DNA of 64,000 bases from an uncultured Campylobacter sp. (GCF_938039205.1 NZ_CALHVM010000059.1:81389-145388); one strand, 5' to 3'; shown: positions 8,390 through 17,718, counted from the first letter of the stretch. Made by a program: numbers and translations. The notes: generated by a model from the letters alone, not told the origin.

Positions 8390-10243
8390 TTAGTTTTTCT
8401 TCTTTTTTTCCGCAGCTGCCGCTTCAGTATCTGCTAGCGAGGTGATTTCGTATTTTTGATCGATGTAGCCCATTTCTAGTAGCTTATTAAAGATTTTAGC
8501 CGTGAGAGGTCCGGCAGCCAGACCGCCGTGTCCGCCGTGCTCGATAATAACGGTAACGGCATATCTAGGCTCCTCGTAAGGCCCATAGGTCGTGACCCAC
8601 GCGTGCGAGCGGCGCAGATACTCCATGTCCTCTTCTTTCATACGCTTTTTTTCAGCCTGCGAGATGCCCACGACCTGCGCGGTACCCGTTTTCGCCGCTA
8701 AAGTGAGCTTTGCCTCTTTAAAATATTTATTCGCGGTGCCTTTTTTATGATTTACGACCTCATACATCGCCTTTTGGATGTAGGGCAGCTGCTTTTTCTC
8801 AAACGGCGTGAGGATATCATCGGTAGGCTCAAATTTAACCTCCTCGCCGTTTACGCTACGTAAAAAATGCGGGACGATATTTTTCCCCGTCGCTAGTATG
8901 CCCGTATAGCGCACCACCTGCATCGGTGTCACGAGAAAATTACCCTGCCCGATCGAGGTAATGAGCGTCTCGCCCTGATACCACGGCTGAGCATATTTTT
9001 GCATCTTCCACTCGCGTCCTGGCACGATACCGACAAACTCGTTAGGCAGGTCCACTCCGCTTTTTTGCCCAAAACCCAGCCGCTCTAAAACCGGGGTTAT
9101 AGCGTCGATGCCGACCTTTAAGCTGCCTTTATAAAAATAATCGTCGCAGCTCTCGCGGATGGCCGAGTTCATATCCATAAAACCGTGTCCATAGACGTTC
9201 CAGCAGCGGAAATTTCGCCCTCCAAGCTCAAACGAACCAGAGCAAAAATACCCATCGGAGCGGTTCATCTTACCGGTGTCTAAAAACGCCATCGCCACGC
9301 CCATTTTGATAACCGAGCCCGGCGGATAAAGACCGTTTACGAGTTTATTTGTAAAGGGATGATCGATACTTTTAACAAGCTCGTCCCACTTAGCCTGCGA
9401 AAGACCCGTAACAAACGGGTTTAAATCATACTCAGGGAAGCTACCGGCAGCCAGTATCGAGCCGTCTCTCACGTCCATCACGATGATAACGCCCGCGTTA
9501 TCGCCGAAAATTTCCTCGATGTATTTTTGCATCTCAAGGTCGATCGTGAGCGAGATGTCCGAGCTTTGAGGATAGCTCACCGAGATCTCCTCGACCTCCT
9601 GATTTAGTGCGTTTACCTTTACCTTTCGTACGCCTTCTTGCCCCTGCAAAACGGAGTTATAAAAGCGCTCCGTGCCGCTTCTGCCCGTGTGATTGGTTAG
9701 CTTTGCGACGGGATCAGACTCGACGTCTTGCTGATTTGCGCGACCGACGTAGCCGATGATGTGCGAAGCTAGGTTATTGTAGGGATAGTGGCGCTTGGAT
9801 GCCGGCTTGACCTCCAAATTTTCTCGCAGCGAGAGCTCGGCTATACGCGGTATCATCTTGTCGTAATCCATAAAATCGATAATCTGAATAAAGTCTTGAT
9901 TATAAGGCGAGTCGGCCTTGACGTATTCGCGTTTTAGCTTCGTGACATTTAAGTCATCGAATAAATTTTGCAAATTTGCAAGCTCGGCGTCTAAAATCTC
10001 CACCCTCTTGCCGCTTAGATGCGGCTTTAACGCGACGGAAAAACCGAGGCGATTTACCGCCATCGGACGGCCTTTGGCGTCTAAAATCAGCCCCCTGACG
10101 GGAGCTAGATATTGCGTTTTTACCGCATTTTGCTCGGCGATCTCCTCATAAAAATCGTTTGACTTGACGCTAAGGTAATAAACTCGCACCAGCAAAAGCA
10201 CCCAGACGCTAAATATGATGCCAAACACTATGCGCATCCTCAT
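8390..10243 (-). CDS. mrdA: Penicillin-binding protein 2 (elongasome transpeptidase)
   Basis: Class B PBP that cross-links peptidoglycan during cell elongation with RodA and MreC/D. One N-terminal membrane helix (about 5-22) leads into a PBP dimer domain and then the transpeptidase domain. The active-site SxxK is SVIK in YPPGSVIKMG (about residue 310), and the KTG triad is AAKTGTAQ (about 525). 617 residues is normal. The C-terminus is a low-complexity Ala/Glu/Lys tail. It overlaps the upstream MreD-like gene by four bases, the usual mreD–mrdA order. Confidence 0.95.
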   Translation of the reverse strand: MRMRIVFGIIFSVWVLLLVRVYYLSVKSNDFYEEIAEQNAVKTQYLAPVRGLILDAKGRPMAVNRLGFSVALKPHLSGKRVEILDAELANLQNLFDDLNVTKLKREYVKADSPYNQDFIQIIDFMDYDKMIPRIAELSLRENLEVKPASKRHYPYNNLASHIIGYVGRANQQDVESDPVAKLTNHTGRSGTERFYNSVLQGQEGVRKVKVNALNQEVEEISVSYPQSSDISLTIDLEMQKYIEEIFGDNAGVIIVMDVRDGSILAAGSFPEYDLNPFVTGLSQAKWDELVKSIDHPFTNKLVNGLYPPGSVIKMGVAMAFLDTGKMNRSDGYFCSGSFELGGRNFRCWNVYGHGFMDMNSAIRESCDDYFYKGSLKVGIDAITPVLERLGFGQKSGVDLPNEFVGIVPGREWKMQKYAQPWYQGETLITSIGQGNFLVTPMQVVRYTGILATGKNIVPHFLRSVNGEEVKFEPTDDILTPFEKKQLPYIQKAMYEVVNHKKGTANKYFKEAKLTLAAKTGTAQVVGISQAEKKRMKEEDMEYLRRSHAWVTTYGPYEEPRYAVTVIIEHGGHGGLAAGPLTAKIFNKLLEMGYIDQKYEITSLADTEAAAAEKKKKN

Positions 10244-10743
10244 AAGCGCCCCCTAAACAAAACTACCGCCAAAACGGACTCCACGCCGACGTAGATCAGG
10301 TACTCGTAGTCAAATTTGAGTATAGGCAAATTTGCCGCGTAAGATATAAAAGAGCTCGTCGCGCACGTCCAAACATAGCCGCTGGCGACAAATCCCGCTG
10401 CCAAAAGCTCCCTTGATTTTAGCGTAACGATGAGCCAGTCGGACATAAAATGATAAAAAAGCATAAACGCAATCACCGCCGAAAACAGCGAAAACCCGTG
10501 CGCCTGCTCGGCAAAAGTGAGGTAAAACAGACAAAAATACCACTCCTTGCCAAACTCCTTGAGCGTCTTTTGTTTCTGCAAGGTTAGCGTAATCATATAG
10601 GTAAAAAATATCCCGATAAGAGGCGGCAGGTACGCAAATATAGTCGTTAGGCTCTGATAAAAAATGAGAAACGCAACCCAAACAAGCTGCTTTAAAAATC
10701 GCTTCTCTGCTCCCAGTCTTCGCATCGCCGCACTCGTTTGCAT
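10240..10743 (-). CDS. Integral membrane protein, MreD-like position
   Basis: A 167-residue hydrophobic protein with about five predicted membrane helices (for example 20-37, 39-55, 66-84, 85-105, 145-163). Sequence similarity to MreD is not obvious by eye. Size, topology and placement directly before mrdA suggest the MreD role of anchoring the rod-shape machinery; that is inference from context (C. jejuni Cj0651 has the same position). The start is uncertain: neither the ATG at 10743 nor the one at 10725 has a clear ribosome site. Confidence 0.75.
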   Translation of the reverse strand: MQTSAAMRRLGAEKRFLKQLVWVAFLIFYQSLTTIFAYLPPLIGIFFTYMITLTLQKQKTLKEFGKEWYFCLFYLTFAEQAHGFSLFSAVIAFMLFYHFMSDWLIVTLKSRELLAAGFVASGYVWTCATSSFISYAANLPILKFDYEYLIYVGVESVLAVVLFRGRL

Positions 10744-10861
10744 GGTTATAAATTTATAGCTAAATTTATAAACTTAGCTTTTTGGCTGCTTAAATTTGTA
10801 AATTTAGTTAGAAAATTTGATGATAAAAATGCCAAAATTTGCCTGCGGCTTTTTGATTTCA

Positions 10862-11485
10862 TTACAGCCCCAGCGCGTTTAGATATATAAGCTCGTTTGC
10901 CTTTTCTACGCCTGTTTTTTTAAGCGCCGAAACGAAATGTGCGCCCGGATAGACCTTTAAAACCGCGCTTTTTTGGCTTTGATTTAGCTTGTCTGATTTG
11001 GTGAGGAAATTTAAAATCTTTTGATCGGGGCGTAGGAAGCTTTGCAAATAGTCGTTTACGTCTTTATCTATCTGCATATCAAACTGGCGCGAGTCGATGA
11101 GATGCACAAAAAGCTTGATGTTGGCTCTAAATTTTAGGTACTCGTCAAGATTTTTTCTCCACTGCGCATGCATGCTTTTGGCCACTTTGGCATATCCAAA
11201 GCCCGGTAAATCAACGAAGGTCAAATTTGCCCTCTCCTCGCTTAGCTCGCCTTGCTCGTTTTTGATGCCGCGCGCATACTCGACCTCGAAAAAATTTATG
11301 AGGCGCGTTTTTCCCGGCGTGGAGCTGCTTTTGGCTAGGCTTTTTTGGTTTACGAGAGTGTTTATGAGGCTACTTTTGCCCACGTTTGAGCGCCCCAGAA
11401 ACGCCACTTCGCTAGAGTTTGCAGGCGGAGCTAGCGAGATGTCGGGCGCTGAAACTAGAAATTTTGCGTTTAAAACGCGGATCAC
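10862..11485 (-). CDS. engB: Ribosome biogenesis GTPase EngB/YsxC
   Basis: Essential TRAFAC GTPase needed for assembly of the large ribosomal subunit. The G motifs are in order: G1 GRSNVGKSS (about residues 31-39), G2 within STPGKT (about 56-61), G3 DLPGFGYA (about 92-99) and G4 TKSDKL (about 162-167). 207 residues. The start overlaps the lptA stop as ATGA, so it is the last gene of the Lpt/Kdo run. Confidence 0.96.
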   Translation of the reverse strand: MIRVLNAKFLVSAPDISLAPPANSSEVAFLGRSNVGKSSLINTLVNQKSLAKSSSTPGKTRLINFFEVEYARGIKNEQGELSEERANLTFVDLPGFGYAKVAKSMHAQWRKNLDEYLKFRANIKLFVHLIDSRQFDMQIDKDVNDYLQSFLRPDQKILNFLTKSDKLNQSQKSAVLKVYPGAHFVSALKKTGVEKANELIYLNALGL

Positions 11486-11958
11486 TTTTTGTCCTCAACC
11501 TGGAAGATAAATTTAACCGGCTCTTTTTTGCCGCTGTTTACGTTGTATGTGCCACTGTTTTGATTGACTGTGATCTTTTCGCCGTAGACTTTTTTATCGG
11601 TTTCTATCTCGTGCAAAAAGCCGTTGCCGTTTATCGTATATAAATTCGGCGTTGGCTCGTAAATAAGCTCGCTACCGCTACCGTCGTATGTTTTATTTTT
11701 GATAAATACTCTAAATTTGGCGTTACCGGAAGCGACATATTTTAGCGGATTTCGCTTTTTGTCGAAATATATCACTACCAAATTTGCAGTGAGCGTATCC
11801 TTGCCTTTTTTAATATTTACATTGCCTTTAAATTCGCTTATTTGTTTGCCTTCGTCAGCATAAAACTCGTCCGCTGTGATCTCCACCTGCTCTGCTAAAA
11901 GCGGTAAAGCGCTAAGCGCCAAAACTAAAGCCACTTTTTTAAAACCAAAATTTATCAT
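11482..11958 (-). CDS. lptA: LPS transport periplasmic protein LptA
   Basis: Forms the periplasmic bridge that carries lipopolysaccharide or lipooligosaccharide from LptBFGC to LptDE. An N-terminal signal peptide (ending around LPLLAEQ) precedes an OstA-type beta-jellyroll: VEITADEFYADEG, then FKGNVNIKKG, with repeated Asn/Gly turns. 158 residues. It sits directly after lptC in the same operon as kdsC, the classical kdsC–lptC–lptA arrangement. Confidence 0.93.
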   Translation of the reverse strand: MINFGFKKVALVLALSALPLLAEQVEITADEFYADEGKQISEFKGNVNIKKGKDTLTANLVVIYFDKKRNPLKYVASGNAKFRVFIKNKTYDGSGSELIYEPTPNLYTINGNGFLHEIETDKKVYGEKITVNQNSGTYNVNSGKKEPVKFIFQVEDKK

Positions 11959-11966
11959 TTTCCGTC

Positions 11967-12494
11967 CTATCTTTTTCTATCTTGCTCTATCAAAGCAAAG
12001 GCCTTTTTGATATAAGCTTTTTTTAATTCAAAGTCGTAAACCAGGGCTTTGCCGACTATTTTATCCTCGTTTTTCGTTAGCGTAAAAGGCGTTTGCGTAG
12101 TAGCTACTTTTGTTGCAGTACTATAAATGACCTCTTCTGATAAAAAGGTCAAATTTTCATTATTTGCATAGCGCGCGTTACCCTGAAGTATAATTCGACC
12201 GCCGTTATAAAACGCTTTATCGGAGCTCACGTTATGCTCTTTGTTATCTTTAAAGATTTCCGCTCTAAATTTGATAAATTCGTCAAATTCCGAGTATCTA
12301 TTCCACGTATCGGCTTCATATCTAGCATTTACTACAGTAGCATTCATCTCGTAGTCAGTGACTGCGTTCATCTGCATGTTTGTAGTCACTTCGCCGCCCT
12401 TTAAGAGCTCGCTATAGTAAGGCTCCTCAATCGCCAAATAAACCATCGCCACGCTAAAAATGCTGACGACTAGGTAAAAAATCCTTATAACCAA
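11967..12494 (-). CDS. lptC: LPS export protein LptC
   Basis: Bitopic inner-membrane protein linking the LptBFG transporter to LptA. One N-terminal membrane helix (about 5-22) is followed by a periplasmic jellyroll with alternating strands (ALVYDFELKK near the C-terminus). The primary sequence is divergent, as usual for LptC; the call rests on fold pattern, 175-residue size and position between kdsC and lptA. It overlaps the end of kdsC by ten bases. Confidence 0.88.
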   Translation of the reverse strand: MVIRIFYLVVSIFSVAMVYLAIEEPYYSELLKGGEVTTNMQMNAVTDYEMNATVVNARYEADTWNRYSEFDEFIKFRAEIFKDNKEHNVSSDKAFYNGGRIILQGNARYANNENLTFLSEEVIYSTATKVATTQTPFTLTKNEDKIVGKALVYDFELKKAYIKKAFALIEQDRKR

Positions 12495-12973
12495 CGCTTA
12501 GCCCACTCTTGCATTAAGCCCTCGCTGCGGATAAGTATCTCTATCATCTCGCGCACCGCGCCGTTGCCGCCTTTATAGTTGAGCCTCGTTCTTACTTCAA
12601 GCTCTTTGATCGCATTTTTCGGTTTAAAGCTCCATCCGACGCTTTTTAGTAGCTTGTAGTCGTTGTAATCGTCACCTATTGCTGCTGCATTTTCAAACTC
12701 GAGTCCTTCAAATTTAAGTATATGTTTTGCGGTTTCAAATTTATCGCTAATGCCTTGATAGACGTGCGTTATCTTTAGATCCTGCGCCCTTTTTTCGACG
12801 ATAGGCGAGCTTCTGCCTGTGATGATCGCGACTTTTTTACCGAGCTTTAGCCAGCTCTCGATAGCGTATCCATCCTTAACGTCAAAAAATTTAAGCTCGT
12901 CGCCGTTTGGGCTATAAACGATCTTGCCGTCGGTTAGGCACCCGTCGACGTCTAAAAATATAATCTCTATCAT
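12485..12973 (-). CDS. kdsC: 3-deoxy-D-manno-octulosonate 8-phosphate phosphatase KdsC
   Basis: HAD-superfamily phosphatase converting Kdo-8-phosphate to Kdo for the lipid A inner core. The nucleophile motif DVDGCLTDG is at about 8-16, motif II TGRSS at about 53-57 and motif IV GDDYND at about 102-107. 162 residues, the compact C0-type HAD that forms tetramers. It overlaps hisB by four bases. Confidence 0.95.
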   Translation of the reverse strand: MIEIIFLDVDGCLTDGKIVYSPNGDELKFFDVKDGYAIESWLKLGKKVAIITGRSSPIVEKRAQDLKITHVYQGISDKFETAKHILKFEGLEFENAAAIGDDYNDYKLLKSVGWSFKPKNAIKELEVRTRLNYKGGNGAVREMIEILIRSEGLMQEWAKRWL

Positions 12974-13533
12974 AGCACGCCTTTCGTGCTAGGCACGCCG
13001 ACTCTAGCGTTTTTGGCTAGAGCTCTTCTTAGCGCGACGGCACAGGCTTTAAAACTGGCCTCCAAAATATGATGAGAGTTTCGTCCGCGGATTTTAGCGA
13101 TATGCAAGGTGATTGCGGCATTAAATGCTAGAGCCTGGAAAAACTCATTCGCTAGCTCTATGTCGAATTCGCCGACTTTCCCCTCGTTTATACTTTCATA
13201 TACCAAAAACGGACGGTTTGAAAGATCAAGAGCGCAGTTTACCGCCGCCTCGTCCATCACCACCGTCGCCTCGCCAAATCTCTCCACGCCGCTAAGCGGA
13301 TAAATTTGCTCGCGCAAAGCCAGTCCGATAACGATACCCACGTCCTCCACGCTATGATGGAAATCCACATGCAAATCACCCTTGCAAACAAGCTTCATAT
13401 CAAAAAGCGCATGCTTGCAAAAGGCCTCAAGCATGTGGTCAAAAAATCCTATGCCCGTGCTTATCTCGGATTTGCCACTGCCGTAAATTTCAAGCTCTAG
13501 GCTGATATCCGTCTCTTTTGTCTTTCTTTGCAT
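12970..13533 (-). CDS. hisB: Imidazoleglycerol-phosphate dehydratase (monofunctional)
   Basis: Catalyses the sixth step of histidine biosynthesis, dehydrating imidazole-glycerol phosphate. The metal-binding motifs FFDHML (about 30-35), DFHHSVED (about 57-64) and HHILEASFK (about 152-160) are all present. At 187 residues it is the stand-alone form; C. jejuni carries a bifunctional HisB fused to histidinol phosphatase. The histidine gene is placed oddly, inside a cell-envelope operon between kdsC and rlpA, and is coupled to both by overlap or near-contact. Confidence 0.95.
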   Translation of the reverse strand: MQRKTKETDISLELEIYGSGKSEISTGIGFFDHMLEAFCKHALFDMKLVCKGDLHVDFHHSVEDVGIVIGLALREQIYPLSGVERFGEATVVMDEAAVNCALDLSNRPFLVYESINEGKVGEFDIELANEFFQALAFNAAITLHIAKIRGRNSHHILEASFKACAVALRRALAKNARVGVPSTKGVL

Positions 13534-13534
13534 C

Positions 13535-14401
13535 TTATTCCCTCACGAAAAATGCGCCCGAGATATGCCCTGCGCTTATGAAGTCTTTTGCTTCTTCTTC
13601 GCTTCTAAAGCCGCTTATAAATACCCTGTAAATTTTACCGCCGTCAAGATCATACGACTTTATAACAGTATCATAGGCGCCGTTGCCGTATTGTCCAGCG
13701 TGCTGCCGTTTATGAGCGTTTGCGCCACTTAAATTTTTAAATGCGCCGATTTGCACCATAAAAATACCGCCGACAAAAGACTGTTGTTGCGGTTGCGCCT
13801 TAGTTTGAGTGCTCGTTTTTAGCGAGCCGCTAGGTTGTTTTGAGCTAGGCTGAGAGGATGCTACAACAGCTCCGCCGACGTTGCCGTTAAAGCCAACAAC
13901 CTCTAGTAAAACGGGGGCCGTGCCGGCGTTAAATACATCAAGCTTAACCGCGCCGGTTTTTGACAAATCTATCACGCGACCTGCCACGAAAGGGCCTCGG
14001 TCGTTTATACGCACGATGATGTTTTTACCGTTTTTTATATTCGTCACGCGCACCATCGTATTCATCGGCAGAGTCTTATGTGCCGCCGTCATAGCATGCA
14101 TATCGTAAGTCTCACCGTTTGACGTCTTTTTACCGTGAAAATCCGGACCGTACCAGCTGGCTATACCGCTAGCCCTATCACCGACCTTGACTACGGTCGG
14201 ATAATAGGTTTTTCCGTTTATGGTATACGGGCGCATGGTTGCTTCATGTATACCTTTTGAACTGTTTATTTTGCCGCTCTTTTTTGAGCCGCCGCTAGCG
14301 GTAATCCCGCCGGAAGGCGAGGTCAAGAACGAACAGCCGCTCATAAAAAATACAAAAAATAGACTAAAAAATATAAATTTAGCCCTACTCGGTTGCGGCA
14401 A
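13535..14401 (-). CDS. rlpA: RlpA septal ring lytic transglycosylase (lipoprotein)
   Basis: Outer-membrane lipoprotein that cleaves naked glycan strands. A lipobox MSGC follows a Phe-rich signal peptide. The double-psi beta-barrel domain has GIASWYGPDFHGKKTSNGE (about 80-98) and NDRGPF (about 138-143). A C-terminal SPOR domain (about 215-288; FMVQIGAFKN…) binds denuded septal peptidoglycan. No ATG precedes the lipobox, so a TTG start is needed; the one at 14401 has GGAG six bases upstream. A TTG at 14413 is the alternative. The gene overlaps the end of mltD. Confidence 0.93.
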   Translation of the reverse strand: MPQPSRAKFIFFSLFFVFFMSGCSFLTSPSGGITASGGSKKSGKINSSKGIHEATMRPYTINGKTYYPTVVKVGDRASGIASWYGPDFHGKKTSNGETYDMHAMTAAHKTLPMNTMVRVTNIKNGKNIIVRINDRGPFVAGRVIDLSKTGAVKLDVFNAGTAPVLLEVVGFNGNVGGAVVASSQPSSKQPSGSLKTSTQTKAQPQQQSFVGGIFMVQIGAFKNLSGANAHKRQHAGQYGNGAYDTVIKSYDLDGGKIYRVFISGFRSEEEAKDFISAGHISGAFFVRE

Positions 14402-15596
14402 GTTTGGCTCCAATCGAGCTGTTTGAGCTCATAAGAGTATTGGCTTCTTTTAAATCCTCAAGCGCTACGTCAAATTTCTGTGAAACTTCTCCGAGCGTAT
14501 CGCCGCTTTTTACCATATACTCGGCTAGATAGTTTACGTTTTGCTCACTTGGGATAACTAGCTTTTGACTAGGCTTGATCTCGTTTGAAGCAAGTCCGTT
14601 GTACTCTTTTATGATTTTATGATTTACGCCGGTTTTTTCCGCTATAGTTAGTAGCGTATCGTTCTCTTTGGCAGTATAAATTTCAAATTTTCTATTTTGC
14701 GCTACTTCGAAATTGTCGCTAAACATTTTCTTTTTGTTTAATGGAATATAAAGATAATAAGGTTTTTCCGTAGGTGGAGTATAGACGAATTTTAGATGCA
14801 TATTGTACTCTTTCATCTTTTTTAGACTAAGACCTATGCTGTCTCCTACCTCCATTAGCGTTGTACCGCCGGGGACATCTATCTTTGATAGTTCTATGCC
14901 TTTCGTTCCACTTAAGGCCTGCGTTTTAGCCAGCAAATTTTCCTGCTCTTTTGCTATATGCGCAATGACTAAAATTTTCTTGACGAAATTTTTAGTTTCT
15001 TTTGGAATATAGCTTTTTTTATCGTCTAGCAATGTTGCCAGATCGGTAGTTCCGGCTTTTTTAATACCTTCCCTTAATCTAGTGTCGCCACAGTTGTAAG
15101 CCATCATCGCAAGATACCATTTACCAAAGTCATTTTTTAGACTCTGTAGGTATTTTGTAGCTGCAACGGTAGCCGCTATCGGGTCTTTTCGCTCGTCGGT
15201 GTATTTATCGACTCTAAGACCGTAAAGTTTTGCCGTAGACTCCATAAACTGCCAAATTCCGATGGCTTTTTTGCTAGAAACTATGTGATTTGAAAAACCG
15301 GACTCCGTCATAGCAAGATATAAAAACGACTCTGGTATACCTGAGTCTTTTATAATCTTTTGAAGCATCGGGATATGTTTATAGCCGCCTTTGACGGTAT
15401 CTATAAACTCTTTTCTTTTACTATCTTTAATGGAATTTTTTATAGAAGCGTAGTGAGAGCTTTGTAAAAATTTAGCATCTATGTCAAATTCTTTTAATAT
15501 CATCTTTTGGGTTTGCTCTGCGTCGCTGCTAGCCGCGGTCGCAAAAAGCCACCCCGTACATGCTAGACACAGCATTATTACTCTAAAGATTTTCAT
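14385..15596 (-). CDS. mltD: Membrane-bound lytic transglycosylase MltD with LysM domains
   Basis: Periplasmic peptidoglycan-cleaving enzyme. A signal peptide (residues 1-22) is followed by an SLT domain (about 75-195) showing LAMTESGF with the catalytic Glu, then AIGIWQFME and AYNCGDTRL. Two C-terminal LysM modules bind glycan (about 305-350, beginning YTAKENDTLLTIAEKTGV, and about 355-400, beginning YMVKSGDTLGEVSQKF). 403 residues. It lies directly upstream of rlpA, as in C. jejuni Cj0645–Cj0646. Confidence 0.95.
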   Translation of the reverse strand: MKIFRVIMLCLACTGWLFATAASSDAEQTQKMILKEFDIDAKFLQSSHYASIKNSIKDSKRKEFIDTVKGGYKHIPMLQKIIKDSGIPESFLYLAMTESGFSNHIVSSKKAIGIWQFMESTAKLYGLRVDKYTDERKDPIAATVAATKYLQSLKNDFGKWYLAMMAYNCGDTRLREGIKKAGTTDLATLLDDKKSYIPKETKNFVKKILVIAHIAKEQENLLAKTQALSGTKGIELSKIDVPGGTTLMEVGDSIGLSLKKMKEYNMHLKFVYTPPTEKPYYLYIPLNKKKMFSDNFEVAQNRKFEIYTAKENDTLLTIAEKTGVNHKIIKEYNGLASNEIKPSQKLVIPSEQNVNYLAEYMVKSGDTLGEVSQKFDVALEDLKEANTLMSSNSSIGAKLAATE

Positions 15597-15608
15597 TTTT
15601 CTCCTTGA

Positions 15609-16394
15609 TTACGTGTTAAATTTCGTAAAGATTTTCTTTGCACTTTTTGTTGTTATTTCCATTACCTCTTCTTCTTTTAAATTTAAAATCTCAGCCATCT
15701 TCGTCGCAACTAATCGCGTAAATGCAGGCTCGTTTCTGCGCCCCCTAAAAGGCTCGGGCGTTAGATACGGCGCATCTGTTTCAAGTAGTAGCCTATCTCG
15801 CGGAATTTGGGGCAAAATTTGAACCAAATTCTTTGCATTCTTAAACGTCAAAACTCCGCCAATGCCAAAATAAAATTCACCCATTTTAGCAAGCTCTAAA
15901 AGCAACGGCGAAGCGTTATAGCAGTGTAAAACCGCCGCAACTAGCTTGCTTGCATACTCTTTTAGGATATTAAAACTATCTTCGTTTGCATCTCTAATAT
16001 GCAAAATAACGGGCAAATTTAACTCTACGGTCATATCAAGCTGCGCTCTAAATACGCGCTTTTGTTCCGCTTTTTCAAGCTCTTTTTCGTTTTCGTCTTT
16101 GGGCAATCGGAAATAATCAAGCCCGCATTCGCCCACGGCTATACACTTTTCGTCTCGCGCAAATTTACGCAGAGCCTCTTCGTCAAATCCCGCTTTCTCA
16201 TACGGATGAACTCCGACGGCAAAAAATACATTTTCAAATTCGCGGGTTATTTTAGCCGCTTTTGGTAAATCATTAATATCAGCACCCGGTATTAGCACTC
16301 CGTCAACGCCGTTTTCTCGGGCATTTGCGATAACTTTTGCGAGATCGTTATCAAAGCTTTTATCGTCCAGATGACAGTGCGTGTCTATTATCAT
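15609..16394 (-). CDS. tatD: TatD family metal-dependent hydrolase / DNase
   Basis: Amidohydrolase-fold nuclease. Metal ligands are visible in DTHCHLDD (residues 3-10), the catalytic Glu in AVGECGLDYF (about 91-100), His in LHIRD (about 132-136), LHCY (about 158) and LETDAPYL (about 205-212). 261 residues, standard length. The start coincides with the last base of cbrR, so the genes are coupled. The substrate in Campylobacter is not established. Confidence 0.94.
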   Translation of the reverse strand: MIIDTHCHLDDKSFDNDLAKVIANARENGVDGVLIPGADINDLPKAAKITREFENVFFAVGVHPYEKAGFDEEALRKFARDEKCIAVGECGLDYFRLPKDENEKELEKAEQKRVFRAQLDMTVELNLPVILHIRDANEDSFNILKEYASKLVAAVLHCYNASPLLLELAKMGEFYFGIGGVLTFKNAKNLVQILPQIPRDRLLLETDAPYLTPEPFRGRRNEPAFTRLVATKMAEILNLKEEEVMEITTKSAKKIFTKFNT

Positions 16395-17647
16395 CAGGCT
16401 ATTTCCACCCTATTTCGACCGTTTTGCTTAGCCCTGTAAAGAGCCTCGTCGGCAAGCTCTAAAATCTCGTCGACGTTATAATCGCTTTTACCGAAAGTAA
16501 CGCCTATGGAGACCGAAATTTTAACCGGTTCGTTTTTAATATTTATCGGATTGGCTGCTATTGCGGCTCTTAATCCGACAAAAAATTTAACCGCGTCTTC
16601 TTGCGATACGTTTTTTAATAAAACGCAAAATTCTCCGCCGCCGAATCTAGCCGCTATATCGCTGCTTTTGGTGTCGTCGATTAATTTTTTAGCCAGTAGT
16701 TTCAAAATTTTATCGCCGCTATCTTGTCCGTATTTATCGTTGATATTTTTCAGACCGTCTACGTCGATCACGGCTACGGCGTAAGGCATAGGATTTTCTT
16801 CCAAACTAGCCAAATATTCTTGCATATCGTCGTAAAAATACCTTCTATTAAATAATCCGGTTAGAAAATCTTTATTGGCGAAATTTGCGATTTTATTGAT
16901 ATTTTCCATATTTTCTATAGTATTATTTACGCGGCAAATAAGCTCTTCTTTTAAAAACGGCTTAGCGATAAAATCATTAGCTCCGTTTTTCAAAAATACC
17001 GCACCGCTAACGTTTTCGTTTGCGCTAGTCATCATTATAACGCCTAGTTCGTTTTTATCTTTTTGTTCCCTTAGCTCTTTTAAAACCGCCAAACCGTCTT
17101 TTACCGGCATGCCGTAATCAGAAACCACGAGTTTTATATCGGGATTATCGGCAAAATAATTCATCGCCTCCTCACCGTGAGCCGCCGTAAATACTCGAAA
17201 CTGCAAATTTTGCAGTATTTTTTTTACGTCATTTCTAGTCTGCATTACGTCTTCTACTACCATGACCTTATACTGCTTGTTATTTTTTAGCCTATCTATC
17301 ATATGAAATATATAATTTACGTCGCTCATATTTCCCTTATAGACGTAGTCCACGATGTCCTTGTCCATAAAAGTTTCTCTAGTCTTATCGTCCATACTAC
17401 CCGTTAAAACTATAATCGGTAAGCCCTTAGACGCTACGAAATCAACTACTTCGCCATTTGGAGCATCGGGTAAATTTAAATCGAGCAAAGTTATAAAATA
17501 ATCCTTAGCCTTCGTAAGAAACGCCTGAGCTTCGGCTAAGCTGTGAGCGACGTCTACTTGCATCTCGGTATTATCTTCCATCTTTTTAGCTATTAGCTTT
17601 GCTAAGGCTTTATTGTCTTCTACTATTAAAATTTTGCTTTTTTCCAT
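16394..17647 (-). CDS. cbrR: Response regulator with two REC domains and a GGDEF-type domain (CbrR-like)
   Basis: Signalling protein with REC (about 1-120; phospho-acceptor Asp in LLDLNLPD), a second REC (about 125-245; Asp in VVSDYGMP) and a C-terminal GGDEF-type domain (about 255-417). The active-site loop reads GGGEF instead of GGDEF/GGEEF. The usual I-site RxxD is KSSD, so catalysis and product inhibition may both be altered. It corresponds to Cj0643, named CbrR for its role in bile resistance. First gene of the tatD–engB run; recN is upstream with a 70-base gap. Confidence 0.9.
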   Translation of the reverse strand: MEKSKILIVEDNKALAKLIAKKMEDNTEMQVDVAHSLAEAQAFLTKAKDYFITLLDLNLPDAPNGEVVDFVASKGLPIIVLTGSMDDKTRETFMDKDIVDYVYKGNMSDVNYIFHMIDRLKNNKQYKVMVVEDVMQTRNDVKKILQNLQFRVFTAAHGEEAMNYFADNPDIKLVVSDYGMPVKDGLAVLKELREQKDKNELGVIMMTSANENVSGAVFLKNGANDFIAKPFLKEELICRVNNTIENMENINKIANFANKDFLTGLFNRRYFYDDMQEYLASLEENPMPYAVAVIDVDGLKNINDKYGQDSGDKILKLLAKKLIDDTKSSDIAARFGGGEFCVLLKNVSQEDAVKFFVGLRAAIAANPINIKNEPVKISVSIGVTFGKSDYNVDEILELADEALYRAKQNGRNRVEIA

Positions 17648-17718
17648 AAATACCCATCTAAAAATTTTCGAGAATATACCATTACTTTTCTTTTTTCAAC
17701 CTAAATTTTAAGCCAAAC

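Noticed and set aside
8071..8437. Two short plus-strand frames between the Crp-like gene and mrdA
   Set aside because: Basic, low-complexity translations with no start signals. The second runs into the mrdA 3' end on the opposite strand.
10310..10681. Alternative 123-codon frame inside the MreD-like gene
   Set aside because: The other frame gives a coherent multi-helix membrane protein coupled to mrdA; this one gives a mixed translation without a start signal.
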